Made by a program: the position numbers and the translations under genes. The notes below the pieces were generated by a model, which had not been told where the DNA came from, ran no database searches, and worked only from the letters and a program-made list of their open reading frames with translations. This document shows, one piece after another, positions 26,287-35,643 of a stretch of 64,000 nucleotides of DNA. Each line of letters opens with the position of its first letter. Position 1 is the first letter of the stretch. Source of the DNA: Fen-1298 sp050015675 (GTDB lineage: Bacteria > Bacteroidota > Ignavibacteria > UBA10030); assembly GCA_050015675.1 (NCBI GenBank), contig JBEKAY010000002.1, positions 124,001-188,000 on the forward strand, in the 5' to 3' direction.

Positions 26287-28530
26287 TTAAATATTGCTCT
26301 GCTTCGATCTCCGCAACATAGCTATTGTCAAACCGCAAATAATCATCACAGAAGCAATCCATACGAAGTTTATAAACGGCTTCACACTAATTTCAGCAAT
26401 AAGAGTCTCAGGTTTCTGTGTTCCCGCATGTGTCATCCCTTCGACGCCGACAACATTAATCTGCACTTGTGATTTCTTTGTACCGGATCCTACATTCATT
26501 GCTACGAGCTGGAAGCCGAGATGTCCATTCTTAAGATATGCTGTCTTCATCTCAGGATTTCCATGCAAATCATATGTTGTTGTCGGTACTATTTCTTGAA
26601 CATCCTTATCGGTTTTGATTTGAAGCACGGCGCCAATGGTGACGGAGTTACCTCCGCCCATCATGCCGCTCTTCCCATGCGCCCCCATATCAAATCTTTG
26701 GAAAGTGATAGTAATAGGACCGTACATCTGCGGCTCATCTTTAACCAGAACAATCATGTTTTGTTGATCTGTTTCTCCTTGCTCGATGGAAACCGGCTCA
26801 AGATAAAAATCACCAAACCACGAACTTAAATAATCTGGATTCCGCATGAGGCTATTGTTATATTGGCTCTCGAACATCACCGGTTCAAGAAGATCACGTT
26901 TGCCATTATGTTCACGGCTAACGATAAACTTTGTCTTTCCATCTTGTGTGGGCGACATTCCGGTGTATGTCAGCTCGTACCCGAACATCGACTTCGGCTG
27001 ATTCAACGGAAGCGAGATCGACTGCTTCTGTCCGTATCTGCCGGACGCGATGATGCCAAGAAAGAGAATTGCCAATCCTGCATGCGAAAGCGTTCCGCCG
27101 ATAAAACGCGGTTGTTCCTTTGCAATCCTATATCCTTGATAGATACTAACGAAAAATGCGAAGAGCGATGTGAGCACAAGTAGTCCAGCAAAAAAATCAT
27201 GCAAACCCATTATTATGAAAATACTTAGAACAACAACAGATATAATGCCGGGGACAACAAGCCTCCTTAAGAATAACGCATGTTCTTCTTTATTCCATTT
27301 CGAGCTCAGACTAAGTCCTAACAACAAAGTCATCAATATCGCAAGCGGAAGATTGGTGCTGTTGTAATACGATGGCTCAACCGTGGAAGAAGAAAACAGC
27401 GGCTTGCTCGTTCCAAATAGAATAACAGCTGCGCACACTCCCATGACAATTGTTGCGATCGATAGTAATGATTCGCGCGTCAGCCATGCGCTCGGCGGTG
27501 CTTGAATCGTCAATTCCTTCCGTCGCAGAATAATCATTCCAAATCCGCTAAGAGCAGTGGCTGCCAGCCAAATTACAAGCAATGTGTATGCAAGCGTGCC
27601 TGAATCGACAAATGAATGCACTGAAGCATTCGCAAGAATGCCGCTGCGTGTCAGAAACGTGCTGTAGATAACGAGCAAATATGCCAGCACAGCAAGAACG
27701 AAATTTGTCCGTGCAAGCTTGCCGGTTAACATTTGAATAAGCATAGTATGAACAAGAATAATCGCGACCATCCACGGAATGAGAGAGGAATTTTCCACTG
27801 GATCCCATCCCCACCATCCACCCCAGCCGAGGACACCGTATGCCCAATAACCGCCGAGCATAAGGCCGGCGCCGAGTGAAAGTGCACTAAAGAGTACCCA
27901 CGGAAGCGCTGCCTGTATCCACCTGCCATATTGTTTATGCCAGAGCGCTGCCACAACAAAAACAAATGGTACCGCTAATGAAGCAAACCCGGTGAAGAGC
28001 ACCGGCGGATGAATAATCATCCAGAAATTTTGAAGCAGAGGATTAAGCCCTTTACCATCCTGCGGAATAAAACCTTTCGGGACATTGTTTGCCGCCACTT
28101 CCCAGACATATTGAAACGGCGATTTGATGGCAATGAGGAATAGTAAAAATGCAAGCACAAAAGAGTACACTGCCATTACTTCACTTTCCATTCCTTTGTG
28201 ACGTGTGTAGCGCTGCAGGACGAAACCGATGATAGCGGTAAAGAGAGCCCAGAGTAAAAAACTTCCTTCCTGGCCAGCCCAGAATGTTGTTATTAATAGC
28301 GCCGTCGGTAAATCGCGGGAACTATAGCTTGCAATGTAGTTGTACTCAAACCTGTGTTGAAGAATATAAAACAGTAACAATGCGGAAACCGTGACAATAC
28401 CGAGAACAGTGATGTAAAAACTATTGCGTGCCATCAATAGAATATTTTGTTTTTTTACAGATATGAAGTACAAGCATATCGATATAAGCGCTGCAGCAAA
28501 GGAAATCCAAATAATAAAAGAGCCGATCAT
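26287..28530 (-). CDS. ccmF: Cytochrome c-type biogenesis haem lyase CcmF
   Basis: 747 residues, longer than the ~650 of enteric CcmF. It is a multi-pass inner-membrane protein with the tryptophan-rich WWD haem-handling motif (GWGGWWGWDPVENSS) and the CcmF-type segments FWMIIHPPVLFTGFASL and LTRSGILANASVHSF. It ligates haem to apocytochrome CxxCH sites in the periplasm. The position at the downstream end of the multihaem cluster implies dedicated maturation; other ccm genes (A-E, G, H) are not in the window. A periplasmic beta-rich domain lies at ~480-720 before the last helix. AAGGAG is found 6 bases before the ATG. Confidence 0.93.
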   Translation of the reverse strand: MIGSFIIWISFAAALISICLYFISVKKQNILLMARNSFYITVLGIVTVSALLLFYILQHRFEYNYIASYSSRDLPTALLITTFWAGQEGSFLLWALFTAIIGFVLQRYTRHKGMESEVMAVYSFVLAFLLFLIAIKSPFQYVWEVAANNVPKGFIPQDGKGLNPLLQNFWMIIHPPVLFTGFASLAVPFVFVVAALWHKQYGRWIQAALPWVLFSALSLGAGLMLGGYWAYGVLGWGGWWGWDPVENSSLIPWMVAIILVHTMLIQMLTGKLARTNFVLAVLAYLLVIYSTFLTRSGILANASVHSFVDSGTLAYTLLVIWLAATALSGFGMIILRRKELTIQAPPSAWLTRESLLSIATIVMGVCAAVILFGTSKPLFSSSTVEPSYYNSTNLPLAILMTLLLGLSLSSKWNKEEHALFLRRLVVPGIISVVVLSIFIIMGLHDFFAGLLVLTSLFAFFVSIYQGYRIAKEQPRFIGGTLSHAGLAILFLGIIASGRYGQKQSISLPLNQPKSMFGYELTYTGMSPTQDGKTKFIVSREHNGKRDLLEPVMFESQYNNSLMRNPDYLSSWFGDFYLEPVSIEQGETDQQNMIVLVKDEPQMYGPITITFQRFDMGAHGKSGMMGGGNSVTIGAVLQIKTDKDVQEIVPTTTYDLHGNPEMKTAYLKNGHLGFQLVAMNVGSGTKKSQVQINVVGVEGMTHAGTQKPETLIAEISVKPFINFVWIASVMIICGLTIAMLRRSKQSNI

Positions 28531-28553
28531 ATTTCTCCTTGAACCAAGATGGT

Positions 28554-28583
28554 TGTCAATTAAAAGGACGGCTTATGCCGTCC
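28554..28583 (-). terminator. Rho-independent terminator upstream of ccmF
   Basis: GGACGGC/GCCGTCC arms (28566-28572, 28577-28583) around a 4-nt loop. On the minus strand TTTTAATT follows. This would end the cytochrome transcript before ccmF, so ccmF may have its own promoter in 28584-28760. Confidence 0.7.
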
Positions 28584-28764
28584 GATTCGTTCCTTTTCAG
28601 ATGAACAAAAACACAGAAGTCAATATTTGCCTCTTAACTATTCAACACTTTCTTTAACCGCTAAAAGCCTTATTCGGTTCCATTATAATAGCTCAATTTA
28701 CCATTGATATAATGCGCGCTTTATCTATAATGTGCTATTACCCGCCCTTAAAATTTTTAAAATG

Positions 28765-29859
28765 TTAAAAGTGATATTCAGCATCGTAAAAGCTATATTT
28801 TCCATTAATGTGGTGTAATTTATCTTTAATGATCCATGTTGTGCCATCATATGTCGCAATGGGACCAAAACCACTTGTTGAATGGCAATTGTCACAATAG
28901 TTTAATGCTAATGGAAAATTTTTCGGAGAAGTTGGATGACTACCACTTGGTAATGGATTCCCTGTTACCGGATTACCATGACAGCTACCGCATTTCTTTT
29001 GCGATCCGTCTACTACATTCCATACCGGCGCATTAGTGAGGTTCCCGTTTTTAAAATAGCCGTGACAGTAAGTATTGTTACATTTACCACTTGTTGGATC
29101 ATACGAAGGATTAGGAGCTACTGCGCCGCCGTTGGTTTTTAAAGAAGCCAACAGTCCGTTAAATACGACCTCAGCAGGTGAAGTATTTAAATGTCCTGAT
29201 GTAGAAACTGTAGCCGGTACAACGTGACATTCTGCACAATTTACTTTATTACCGGACACCATTAACACACTTGCAAGATGCTGTTGATGCGCACCAACGC
29301 CGCGTATCGATGTGGAAGTTTCATTCGAAAGAGATTTCGGCGGCGCCCATGATGCTGTGTCGTTTGCTGCTGCAAGAAAATTACCATGACAGGTGTTGCA
29401 CGCTTCCGGTGATTTCAGATTACCGTTTCCATCGATGTGGCAACCGGAACGTTCGCAGGTAACATTCACGACGCTTCCGCCGGTATAATTTGATCCGTGA
29501 CAATCTTGACAATCTCCAAGTGGATAACCCACTGCACGAAGCAATGCCGGGTGTCCGTTGGCATTTGCATATCCTGTCGGATGTGGATATTGAGAATGGC
29601 ACTTAAAGCAAGATACTTCGCTTGTTCCACCTGTAAACGTTGTGGAGTGGCATTTGGTACAATCGTCAATATCCCAACCAATCGCCTTAAGATATTTGCC
29701 ATGAAAATCATCGCTGGTCGGAATATCCCAACCAGTATCATGAATTTTCGTTTCAGAACTCTCTTCCGTAGGTAAATCTTTTTTCAGATCAGAGCATGAG
29801 ATAAAAATCATGCTAAATGAAATGATCGTCAATAATGGAATGTAATTTTGCGTTTTCAT
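28765..29859 (-). CDS. Multihaem c-type cytochrome lipoprotein (7 CxxCH + 2 CX4CH)
   Basis: 364 residues. Signal and probable lipobox end at SMIFISC, so it is likely a lipoprotein. I count seven CxxCH (CTKCH, CFKCH, CQDCH, CNTCH, CAECH, CGSCH, CDNCH) and two CX4CH (CERSGCH, CNNTYCH). This alternation of CX4CH and CxxCH resembles the Geobacter-type repeats, in which some CX4CH sites may not bind haem. It starts 15 bases after the 14-haem gene and is last before the terminator at 28583. Possible outer-membrane or surface electron carrier (inference). Confidence 0.88.
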   Translation of the reverse strand: MKTQNYIPLLTIISFSMIFISCSDLKKDLPTEESSETKIHDTGWDIPTSDDFHGKYLKAIGWDIDDCTKCHSTTFTGGTSEVSCFKCHSQYPHPTGYANANGHPALLRAVGYPLGDCQDCHGSNYTGGSVVNVTCERSGCHIDGNGNLKSPEACNTCHGNFLAAANDTASWAPPKSLSNETSTSIRGVGAHQQHLASVLMVSGNKVNCAECHVVPATVSTSGHLNTSPAEVVFNGLLASLKTNGGAVAPNPSYDPTSGKCNNTYCHGYFKNGNLTNAPVWNVVDGSQKKCGSCHGNPVTGNPLPSGSHPTSPKNFPLALNYCDNCHSTSGFGPIATYDGTTWIIKDKLHHINGKYSFYDAEYHF

Positions 29860-29874
29860 ATTTATTCCGTTTCA

Positions 29875-31128
29875 CTATCGATTTTGATGGCAATAGCCGC
29901 AGAACTTTAGTCCTCTAACACCACCCGGACGTGCATTAGAATCGGTATGACACATATAACATGTCGCACCGGGGTCGTCATGCCAACTTCCATGATTACC
30001 CGACATAAATCCGGGGTCATGAGTTCTTGGATCGTTACCCTTGATACCGTCGGGATCGTTATGACACGTGATACATACCGGATCGGTGCCTTCCGAACCA
30101 TGACAAGCTGCACACGACTCGATGTCTCTTCTTGCCAAACGAGCATGTTCACCGCCGCCGCTTCCAACTGCATGCGGTGCGATTGGTAAAAATCCTGCCT
30201 GCGAATGAGAGGCTGGTTTAAATGCCTCCTGCGTGATATTTCCTCCTGCTGCGTGACACGTCGAACAAAACTTCTCTTCGCTATGGCATGTCTGACACTC
30301 CGATGCTTTTCCCTTAGCAACGATACCATGTGTGAATCGGAAGTTTAGATCGTGCACCTTTGTCAAACGCATTCCTTGTCCTCGATCGATTGCGGTGAGA
30401 CGCGGTGACCGTTGTGATACAAGATCGCGCCCCGGTACATCTACTTTCACCAATTCCGATCCGTTGTGGCAATCGATGCACGTTTCTTGCGAATGACAGA
30501 CGCCGCACCTGGCATCACCAAGTCGCGCAAATCGTTTATGTTCATGAACAAAATCTGTACGATTGTGTTCTGCAGGGCGCAACGACGCAAAATTAGTATG
30601 ACACTTCTCACATGCGCCTGTTGCTTTTGTATCGTTATGGCAAGTGTTGCACGTCGCCATTGCAGGCACAAGCTCTCCGGTTGCGGCACTCGCTTTGTCG
30701 AGTACGGTATGACAGGTTTCGCATGTCACTTTTTGATCTTCCACATGCTGTTGATGGGAGAACATCAGCTCGCGTGCGGGGTTTGGGGTCGCCGTATATA
30801 TTGTGGAATCAGCAGACAAATGGCAATAAGTGCAATTGCTTTTCAACGGCTCTTCATGGCAACTCTTGCAAACTTCCATCTTCGCAAGAAGATTATCGGA
30901 TGCTTTCGTGCTCTTTGCTGCATCGCCATGGCAATCTGTACATGCAATGCCGGCTTCGCCAACGTGGAATTGATGCGAAAATTTCACACGCTTTAGTTGT
31001 TTGTCGTTGCCTGTTCGTTCGCGTGATATCAGCGCAACGGTGAAAGCAAGAAGCAATGTCAGCACCACACTGACGAGAAGAAATCCATGCTTCATAATGA
31101 TTGATATGTTTGTTCGGTTTGTTTGCAT
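29875..31128 (-). CDS. 14-haem c-type cytochrome
   Basis: 417 residues. One N-terminal hydrophobic segment (GFLLVSVVLTLLLAFTVALIS) acts as signal or anchor. There are fourteen CxxCH motifs, from CTDCH near residue 57 to CGYCH at the C-terminus. Haem sites are spaced 12-45 residues apart, so the chain is probably packed as a wire. The start is uncertain: ATG 31128 with a weak GAG, or ATG 31095. It follows the porin-like gene by 7 bases and is probably translationally linked. The porin-cytochrome pairing suggests that it works beside or inside the barrel. Confidence 0.9.
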   Translation of the reverse strand: MQTNRTNISIIMKHGFLLVSVVLTLLLAFTVALISRERTGNDKQLKRVKFSHQFHVGEAGIACTDCHGDAAKSTKASDNLLAKMEVCKSCHEEPLKSNCTYCHLSADSTIYTATPNPARELMFSHQQHVEDQKVTCETCHTVLDKASAATGELVPAMATCNTCHNDTKATGACEKCHTNFASLRPAEHNRTDFVHEHKRFARLGDARCGVCHSQETCIDCHNGSELVKVDVPGRDLVSQRSPRLTAIDRGQGMRLTKVHDLNFRFTHGIVAKGKASECQTCHSEEKFCSTCHAAGGNITQEAFKPASHSQAGFLPIAPHAVGSGGGEHARLARRDIESCAACHGSEGTDPVCITCHNDPDGIKGNDPRTHDPGFMSGNHGSWHDDPGATCYMCHTDSNARPGGVRGLKFCGYCHQNR

Positions 31129-31135
31129 GGTAATC

Positions 31136-32434
31136 TCAGAAAATATTCAAATGGTCGCTAAAATAGTAACTGCCTCGTAAAAAGAGACGCACATCGTTGT
31201 TATAAATTTTATTTTGAATCCACTGTACCTGTGCATCTAACGAAAGTGCTGGAATTGGCCGATACACCGCTCCGATAGCACCGCTCAAAGCATCCGTCGT
31301 AGGCGTATTACTTTCTAATTTGTAATGCGCATACCCAACCATAATGGTTGGTGTCAGCGTATTATCGAATAATGGATAACCTGCATTTACAGAGAGCGCT
31401 GCTAATTCTCCGCCATAACCGGTGTTCCAGCTAAAACTTGCCGAGGCGTACTTCATACTGCCGCCGAGTGTAATACGGTTGGAATTATCATCACCGTATG
31501 AAACGGAACCGAACTTCCCAAATACTTGCCAATCTTTACAGATTGCATATTCGGCGCCGAGTTCATATTCGCTGATTGTGCTGTAAGCGAATACCCAGAA
31601 TATAGAATTATAGGAGAGGCGCGGTTCGCGGTGGATATATTCACCTGTCAATGAAAACGGTTCCATCACTTTCACGCGCGTGAAGAGTTGAACGCGCGAA
31701 AAATTTTCTTGATTTAAATCGAAATCGCTCCGAGCATATGCAGAGATTATATTGTAGTCAATACTGAGATCGCCACTCATGTATTGTTCTGCTGTTGCGC
31801 TTGGGGAAATCTCAGTGGTAATGGGATTGAAAAGAGAGTCTTTTCTGATTGCCCAATACGTTTCGGGCTTAATATTTTTCTGCATGTAGCTCAACGATAC
31901 ACGAGCAAAGTCCATCGGCACACCAATGATCTGTGCACCGAACATAGTGTTATCTTTCTGATCACTAATCATTTCAAACTTTTGTCCGGGAGACGGCAGT
32001 GCGCCATAATAGCCAAGCACTCTCAATCTTGAATCTAGCAATCGGACGGAAGCAACACCGCCATCAATTGTGCCGTTGCCGACGCCTGCAAAGATCGCTT
32101 GACGACCAAGACTTAAATCGAGCATTTCAAATAAATTCGTATATTTCAAATAAAAATTATAGAATCGAATAGTGCCCTCGTTTTTAAGCGGCCCGGCAAA
32201 ATCGTTGAATCCCTGTAGATATGTATGAAACGAGAGATTCTCACCTGCCAGCGAGAGTTGTACGGTCTGGTATCCAAACATGTGGTTGGATGATTGTCCC
32301 ACTGTATCTTGTTGCTGCCACGCATTGGCGGAAGAAACAAGTCGCAACTGAAGAAATTGTGCCGATGTTTCGGAGAAAAGGAAAATGAACACCGCAAAAA
32401 CTATCAGAATGCTGCGCTGTATTGAACGTTTCAT
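31136..32434 (-). CDS. Porin-like outer-membrane beta-barrel beside multihaem cytochromes
   Basis: 432 residues with a signal peptide ending about residue 25 (FIFLFSETSAQ). The rest is regular alternating beta-strand sequence ending RGSYYFSDHLNIF with the C-terminal Phe used by BAM. No CxxCH. Located between a tetrahaem c554-like gene and the 14-haem gene. By analogy with porin-cytochrome conduits (MtrB/PioB/OmbB-type) it could hold a cytochrome in the outer membrane. I see no diagnostic MtrB N-terminal Cys motif, so the homology is by role only; an ordinary porin is the alternative. Confidence 0.75.
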   Translation of the reverse strand: MKRSIQRSILIVFAVFIFLFSETSAQFLQLRLVSSANAWQQQDTVGQSSNHMFGYQTVQLSLAGENLSFHTYLQGFNDFAGPLKNEGTIRFYNFYLKYTNLFEMLDLSLGRQAIFAGVGNGTIDGGVASVRLLDSRLRVLGYYGALPSPGQKFEMISDQKDNTMFGAQIIGVPMDFARVSLSYMQKNIKPETYWAIRKDSLFNPITTEISPSATAEQYMSGDLSIDYNIISAYARSDFDLNQENFSRVQLFTRVKVMEPFSLTGEYIHREPRLSYNSIFWVFAYSTISEYELGAEYAICKDWQVFGKFGSVSYGDDNSNRITLGGSMKYASASFSWNTGYGGELAALSVNAGYPLFDNTLTPTIMVGYAHYKLESNTPTTDALSGAIGAVYRPIPALSLDAQVQWIQNKIYNNDVRLFLRGSYYFSDHLNIF

Positions 32435-32483
32435 AGGCTGTCTGTGATATATGTGGCCGCGTTTGTGCTAAACGCTAATGGTC

Positions 32484-32510
32484 GAGCGCCTCATTTTTTT
32501 CGAGGCGCTC
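32484..32510 (-). other. Stable hairpin between cytochrome c554-like and porin genes
   Basis: Perfect 9-bp GAGCGCCTC/GAGGCGCTC arms around a 9-nt loop with an A-run on the minus strand. There is no T-run after it, so it is more likely an mRNA processing or stability element than a terminator. Confidence 0.5.
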
Positions 32511-32541
32511 AACGGATCAATTAGAAAATATATTACAGTTA

Positions 32542-33060
32542 TTATCCTTTTGGAATTGGATGCTTAATCTTTGCCCACATTTCATCAAACTTGAAGGGCT
32601 TATAAGACGGGCTTTTTTCGTTGTGACATGTTTTGCACTTTTTTTCAATTGCACCCTTGGCTGAGAAGTCCATTAATCCCGCAGCAATTGCTTTTGCTTT
32701 ATCTTTCATAATTGGGAAAGTCTTGTACGCTGAACCGGCACCATGGCACATTTCGCATTGCACGCCATCAGCAGTGAGCTTCGCATCAACCGTAATGGCA
32801 TGACACTCGAGGCATTCGGGCGATTCATTTGCCGCTTTTTTCAATCCCTTTGCCTTGGCAATTTCAGCTGCCTTAGCCCCAATCAGAGTTTTATACGCTT
32901 CGGCGTGTTTGCTCTTCTGCCAAGTTTCAAATTGTGCGCCTTTCTTTTCGCCTTTGTGGCACATACCGCACATTTTCGCTCCAACATACTTGTTCTCAGC
33001 AAGCGTGGAAAGTGAAAGCAAGAATAAAGATGTGAGAAGGAATGTGATTATTTTCTTCAT
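32542..33060 (-). CDS. Tetrahaem cytochrome c554-like protein
   Basis: 172 residues with a signal peptide (IITFLLTSLFLLSLSTLAE). Four CxxCH motifs: CGMCH, CLECH, CEMCH, CKTCH. The mature N-terminus YVGAKMCGMCHKGEKKGAQFE with the later W-x-x-S-K-H matches the cytochrome c-554 family, whose founder carries electrons from hydroxylamine oxidoreductase. No HAO gene is present here, so it is more likely a periplasmic shuttle between the bc-type complex and an outer-membrane acceptor (inference). Promoter, if any, lies in 33061-33100. Confidence 0.9.
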   Translation of the reverse strand: MKKIITFLLTSLFLLSLSTLAENKYVGAKMCGMCHKGEKKGAQFETWQKSKHAEAYKTLIGAKAAEIAKAKGLKKAANESPECLECHAITVDAKLTADGVQCEMCHGAGSAYKTFPIMKDKAKAIAAGLMDFSAKGAIEKKCKTCHNEKSPSYKPFKFDEMWAKIKHPIPKG

Positions 33061-33100
33061 ATGGAACTCTCCTTTTATTTAGTTTGTAATTATTAGTTTC

Positions 33101-34573
33101 CTATGACGAGTGTCGTTTTTGTCTACGCTCAAGACGTCGTACATACAAGTATAATGAGATTGCCAGAAGAGTGATGATTAATGTTGAAATCACTAATCCA
33201 AATCTCCGGAAATAATATTCATGAATTGCTGATTGAGATTCTTCTCCAATCATTGAAGATATTCTTATTCCATTCTCTACAATTTCCCTGAATTTCCCTT
33301 CACTAAAAGCATGTACCATTGTCCGTGACTGCAGCCGTGCTTGCCGCACATCCCGGAGTTTGAATTTTGCTTCACTGATCTCCATTCCTTTTTGCTCCGC
33401 TTCGTCCACCAGCTTCTGAGCACTCTGTTCTTCCGATTCCAAACTGTCTATCAATCCACGCATAGTCTTTGCAACCTGATACCCCTTGACGTTTTGACGA
33501 TCACTGTGGCATCGGCTGCATACTGCCTCGGGCGTTATTCCTAATAATTTATCAGTTGCGGCGATAATTTCATGATTACCGTGGCACGTTTCGCATTCAG
33601 GAAACTTGCGTTCGTCGAACGCCTTTTTGTGCGGGCTTGATGAAAAAAGATCAGCGTTCAACGCATGGCAAGTTCCACAGACTTTTGAAATTGACTCCAC
33701 TCCCGGCGGCATAGCGCCGTGATTTCCGTGGCAACTATTGCAGGCAGGGGCACCTTGATCATGTTTTTGGAGTAAAGCAATACCGTGAACACTTTTTGTA
33801 TACTTCTCATATTGATCTGTCGGAATTTTGTATTGCTTCATATAGTCGACATTGCTATGGCAGGTTGCACATGTTCCGGGCAGATTTGAAGAGTACACTT
33901 TTGATTTCACATCCTTAGCAGATCGGATATCATGAGTTCCGTGACAGTTTGCACACTCGGCTGTCCTTGCGTCTCCATTCGCATTGAGCCTTCCGTGAAC
34001 GCTAGTACGATATTTTTCCAATTGATCTACCGGAAGCGATGGATTGTAGGATCGCATCAACGCAACGTCGGCGTGGCACCGAGTGCAAGTCTTTACCACA
34101 TTCAATGGATACACAGGCGAAGATGGGTTCTTCACTGGCACAATTCCGTGCGCATTATGACAAGTGATGCATTGTACAATATGTTCTTTTCCTTTTAATG
34201 AAAGTTTAGCATGTACACTTGTTTGCAGAAACTCCCATTGATTTATTGGCAAGAATGAATCAAAAGATTTCATTTTCTCTTGAGAAGAATGACAAGCTGC
34301 ACACACTTTGGAAATATCATCACCTTTCGGCACTCCAATAAAACCTGTTTTTTTATCCATTGCCTGTTCCATGTCTTCAGCATTGGAATTACCACCATGG
34401 CACCCTGCGCAGCTTACCCCTTTTTGATAATGAATATCGTGCTTAAACAATTCTGACGGTTTATCACCCGTCGTTTGATGACATTCAAAACATGTATCTT
34501 TGGCGAATGCAAATTCTTTGGGAACAAGTGCAACTATAATGGCGGCGGCAATAAAGAAAATATAATGTTTCAT
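33101..34573 (-). CDS. 11-haem c-type cytochrome with C-terminal membrane anchor
   Basis: 490 residues from ATG 34573, which overlaps the cytochrome b stop as ATGA. N-terminal signal (KHYIFFIAAAIIVALVP), eleven CxxCH (CFECH through CSRCH), a helical stretch ~370-450 without haem, and a C-terminal membrane helix (VISTLIITLLAISLYLYVRR) with basic end. Haem domain therefore faces the periplasm. Tight coupling to cytochrome b and Rieske suggests it stands where cytochrome c1 would be in a classical bc1 complex. A TTG at 34582 is in frame but the ATGA overlap is favoured. Confidence 0.92.
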   Translation of the reverse strand: MKHYIFFIAAAIIVALVPKEFAFAKDTCFECHQTTGDKPSELFKHDIHYQKGVSCAGCHGGNSNAEDMEQAMDKKTGFIGVPKGDDISKVCAACHSSQEKMKSFDSFLPINQWEFLQTSVHAKLSLKGKEHIVQCITCHNAHGIVPVKNPSSPVYPLNVVKTCTRCHADVALMRSYNPSLPVDQLEKYRTSVHGRLNANGDARTAECANCHGTHDIRSAKDVKSKVYSSNLPGTCATCHSNVDYMKQYKIPTDQYEKYTKSVHGIALLQKHDQGAPACNSCHGNHGAMPPGVESISKVCGTCHALNADLFSSSPHKKAFDERKFPECETCHGNHEIIAATDKLLGITPEAVCSRCHSDRQNVKGYQVAKTMRGLIDSLESEEQSAQKLVDEAEQKGMEISEAKFKLRDVRQARLQSRTMVHAFSEGKFREIVENGIRISSMIGEESQSAIHEYYFRRFGLVISTLIITLLAISLYLYVRRLERRQKRHSS

Positions 34574-35643
34574 GCAAGCCACCCAATGATAGTGAAGAGA
34601 ATAATATACATTACTGCAAATAATCCAAGATAATTTACAAAACGATTCTTCTCGCCCCGTGAACTCTTATGATCCCAAAAAGGTACGACTGTCCACAAGA
34701 CACCCGCCATTCCAAACAACAGAATGCCTAAAACTTCACCATCTAAAAACCATAATCTACCTGGAATATATTTCAATGTCTGAAACATATAGAGGAAGTA
34801 CCATTCCGGTTTTATTCCAGCTGGAGCAGGCGCAAATGGATCTGCTTTCTTTCCTAATTCCCATGGAAAGAATACTGCGAGAATTGCGAGAAGATTAAGC
34901 ACAAGAAGCCACAGAGTCAGATCGCGCAAAATAAAATTGGGGAAGAACGGCATTGACTTACGCTCAGATTCTTCTTTGATATGCAGCGGTTCACTCATTC
35001 CCTGTCGTTGCACAAGAAGAAGATGAATACCCAGAAAAACCGTAAAGAGTCCAGGCAACACAGCCACATGGAAACCAAAGAATCGAGAAAGAGTTGCGCC
35101 GGTAACATCATCCCCGCTCCGAAGGAAGCTCAACAACGGTTTACCAATGACCGGCACGACACCGGCGATGTCGGTACCAACCTTTGTTGCAAAGAAGGCG
35201 AGTTCATTCCATGGTAAAAGATATCCGCTAAATCCGAATCCTAATAGGAGGAAAAACATCAGCATTCCGGTTACCCACGTGATCTCGCGTGGTTTTCGGT
35301 ACGCTTTTTCGAAAAACACGCTGAACATATGTATCATCGCTGAAAGGATGAACAGATTTGCCGTCCAACTATGGACAGAGCGAATCAGCCAGCCGAATTG
35401 AACTTTCGACATAATAAAATTAATGCTCTCGAAAGCAAGTTCTTCTCCGCTCTTATAATAGAGAAGCAGAAGAATGCCGGTAACAACCTGGATGATAAAG
35501 AGAAAAAGTGAGACTCCTCCAAAGTAGTACCATACGGAGTGGCGATGCACAGGGACATATTTTTTCCCCATATAATTAACCAATCCCTCGAGCTCAACAC
35601 GCTCGTCGATCCAGGTGTAGATTCGTTTCAGAAATGGTTTCAT
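34570..35643 (-). CDS. Cytochrome b of a Rieske/cytochrome b complex
   Basis: 357 residues, a continuous protein with the b6-plus-subunit-IV parts in one chain (eight or so helices). Haem b ligands: HSWTANLFILSAMIH (H-x13-H) and HVAVLPGLFTVFLGIH (H-x14-H), the latter spacing of the b6 type. The quinol-oxidation loop reads KPEWYFLYMF (PEWY). Its ATG overlaps the Rieske stop as ATGA and its TGA overlaps the next ATG, so three subunits are translationally coupled. It oxidises quinol at the inner membrane. Confidence 0.95.
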   Translation of the reverse strand: MKPFLKRIYTWIDERVELEGLVNYMGKKYVPVHRHSVWYYFGGVSLFLFIIQVVTGILLLLYYKSGEELAFESINFIMSKVQFGWLIRSVHSWTANLFILSAMIHMFSVFFEKAYRKPREITWVTGMLMFFLLLGFGFSGYLLPWNELAFFATKVGTDIAGVVPVIGKPLLSFLRSGDDVTGATLSRFFGFHVAVLPGLFTVFLGIHLLLVQRQGMSEPLHIKEESERKSMPFFPNFILRDLTLWLLVLNLLAILAVFFPWELGKKADPFAPAPAGIKPEWYFLYMFQTLKYIPGRLWFLDGEVLGILLFGMAGVLWTVVPFWDHKSSRGEKNRFVNYLGLFAVMYIILFTIIGWLA

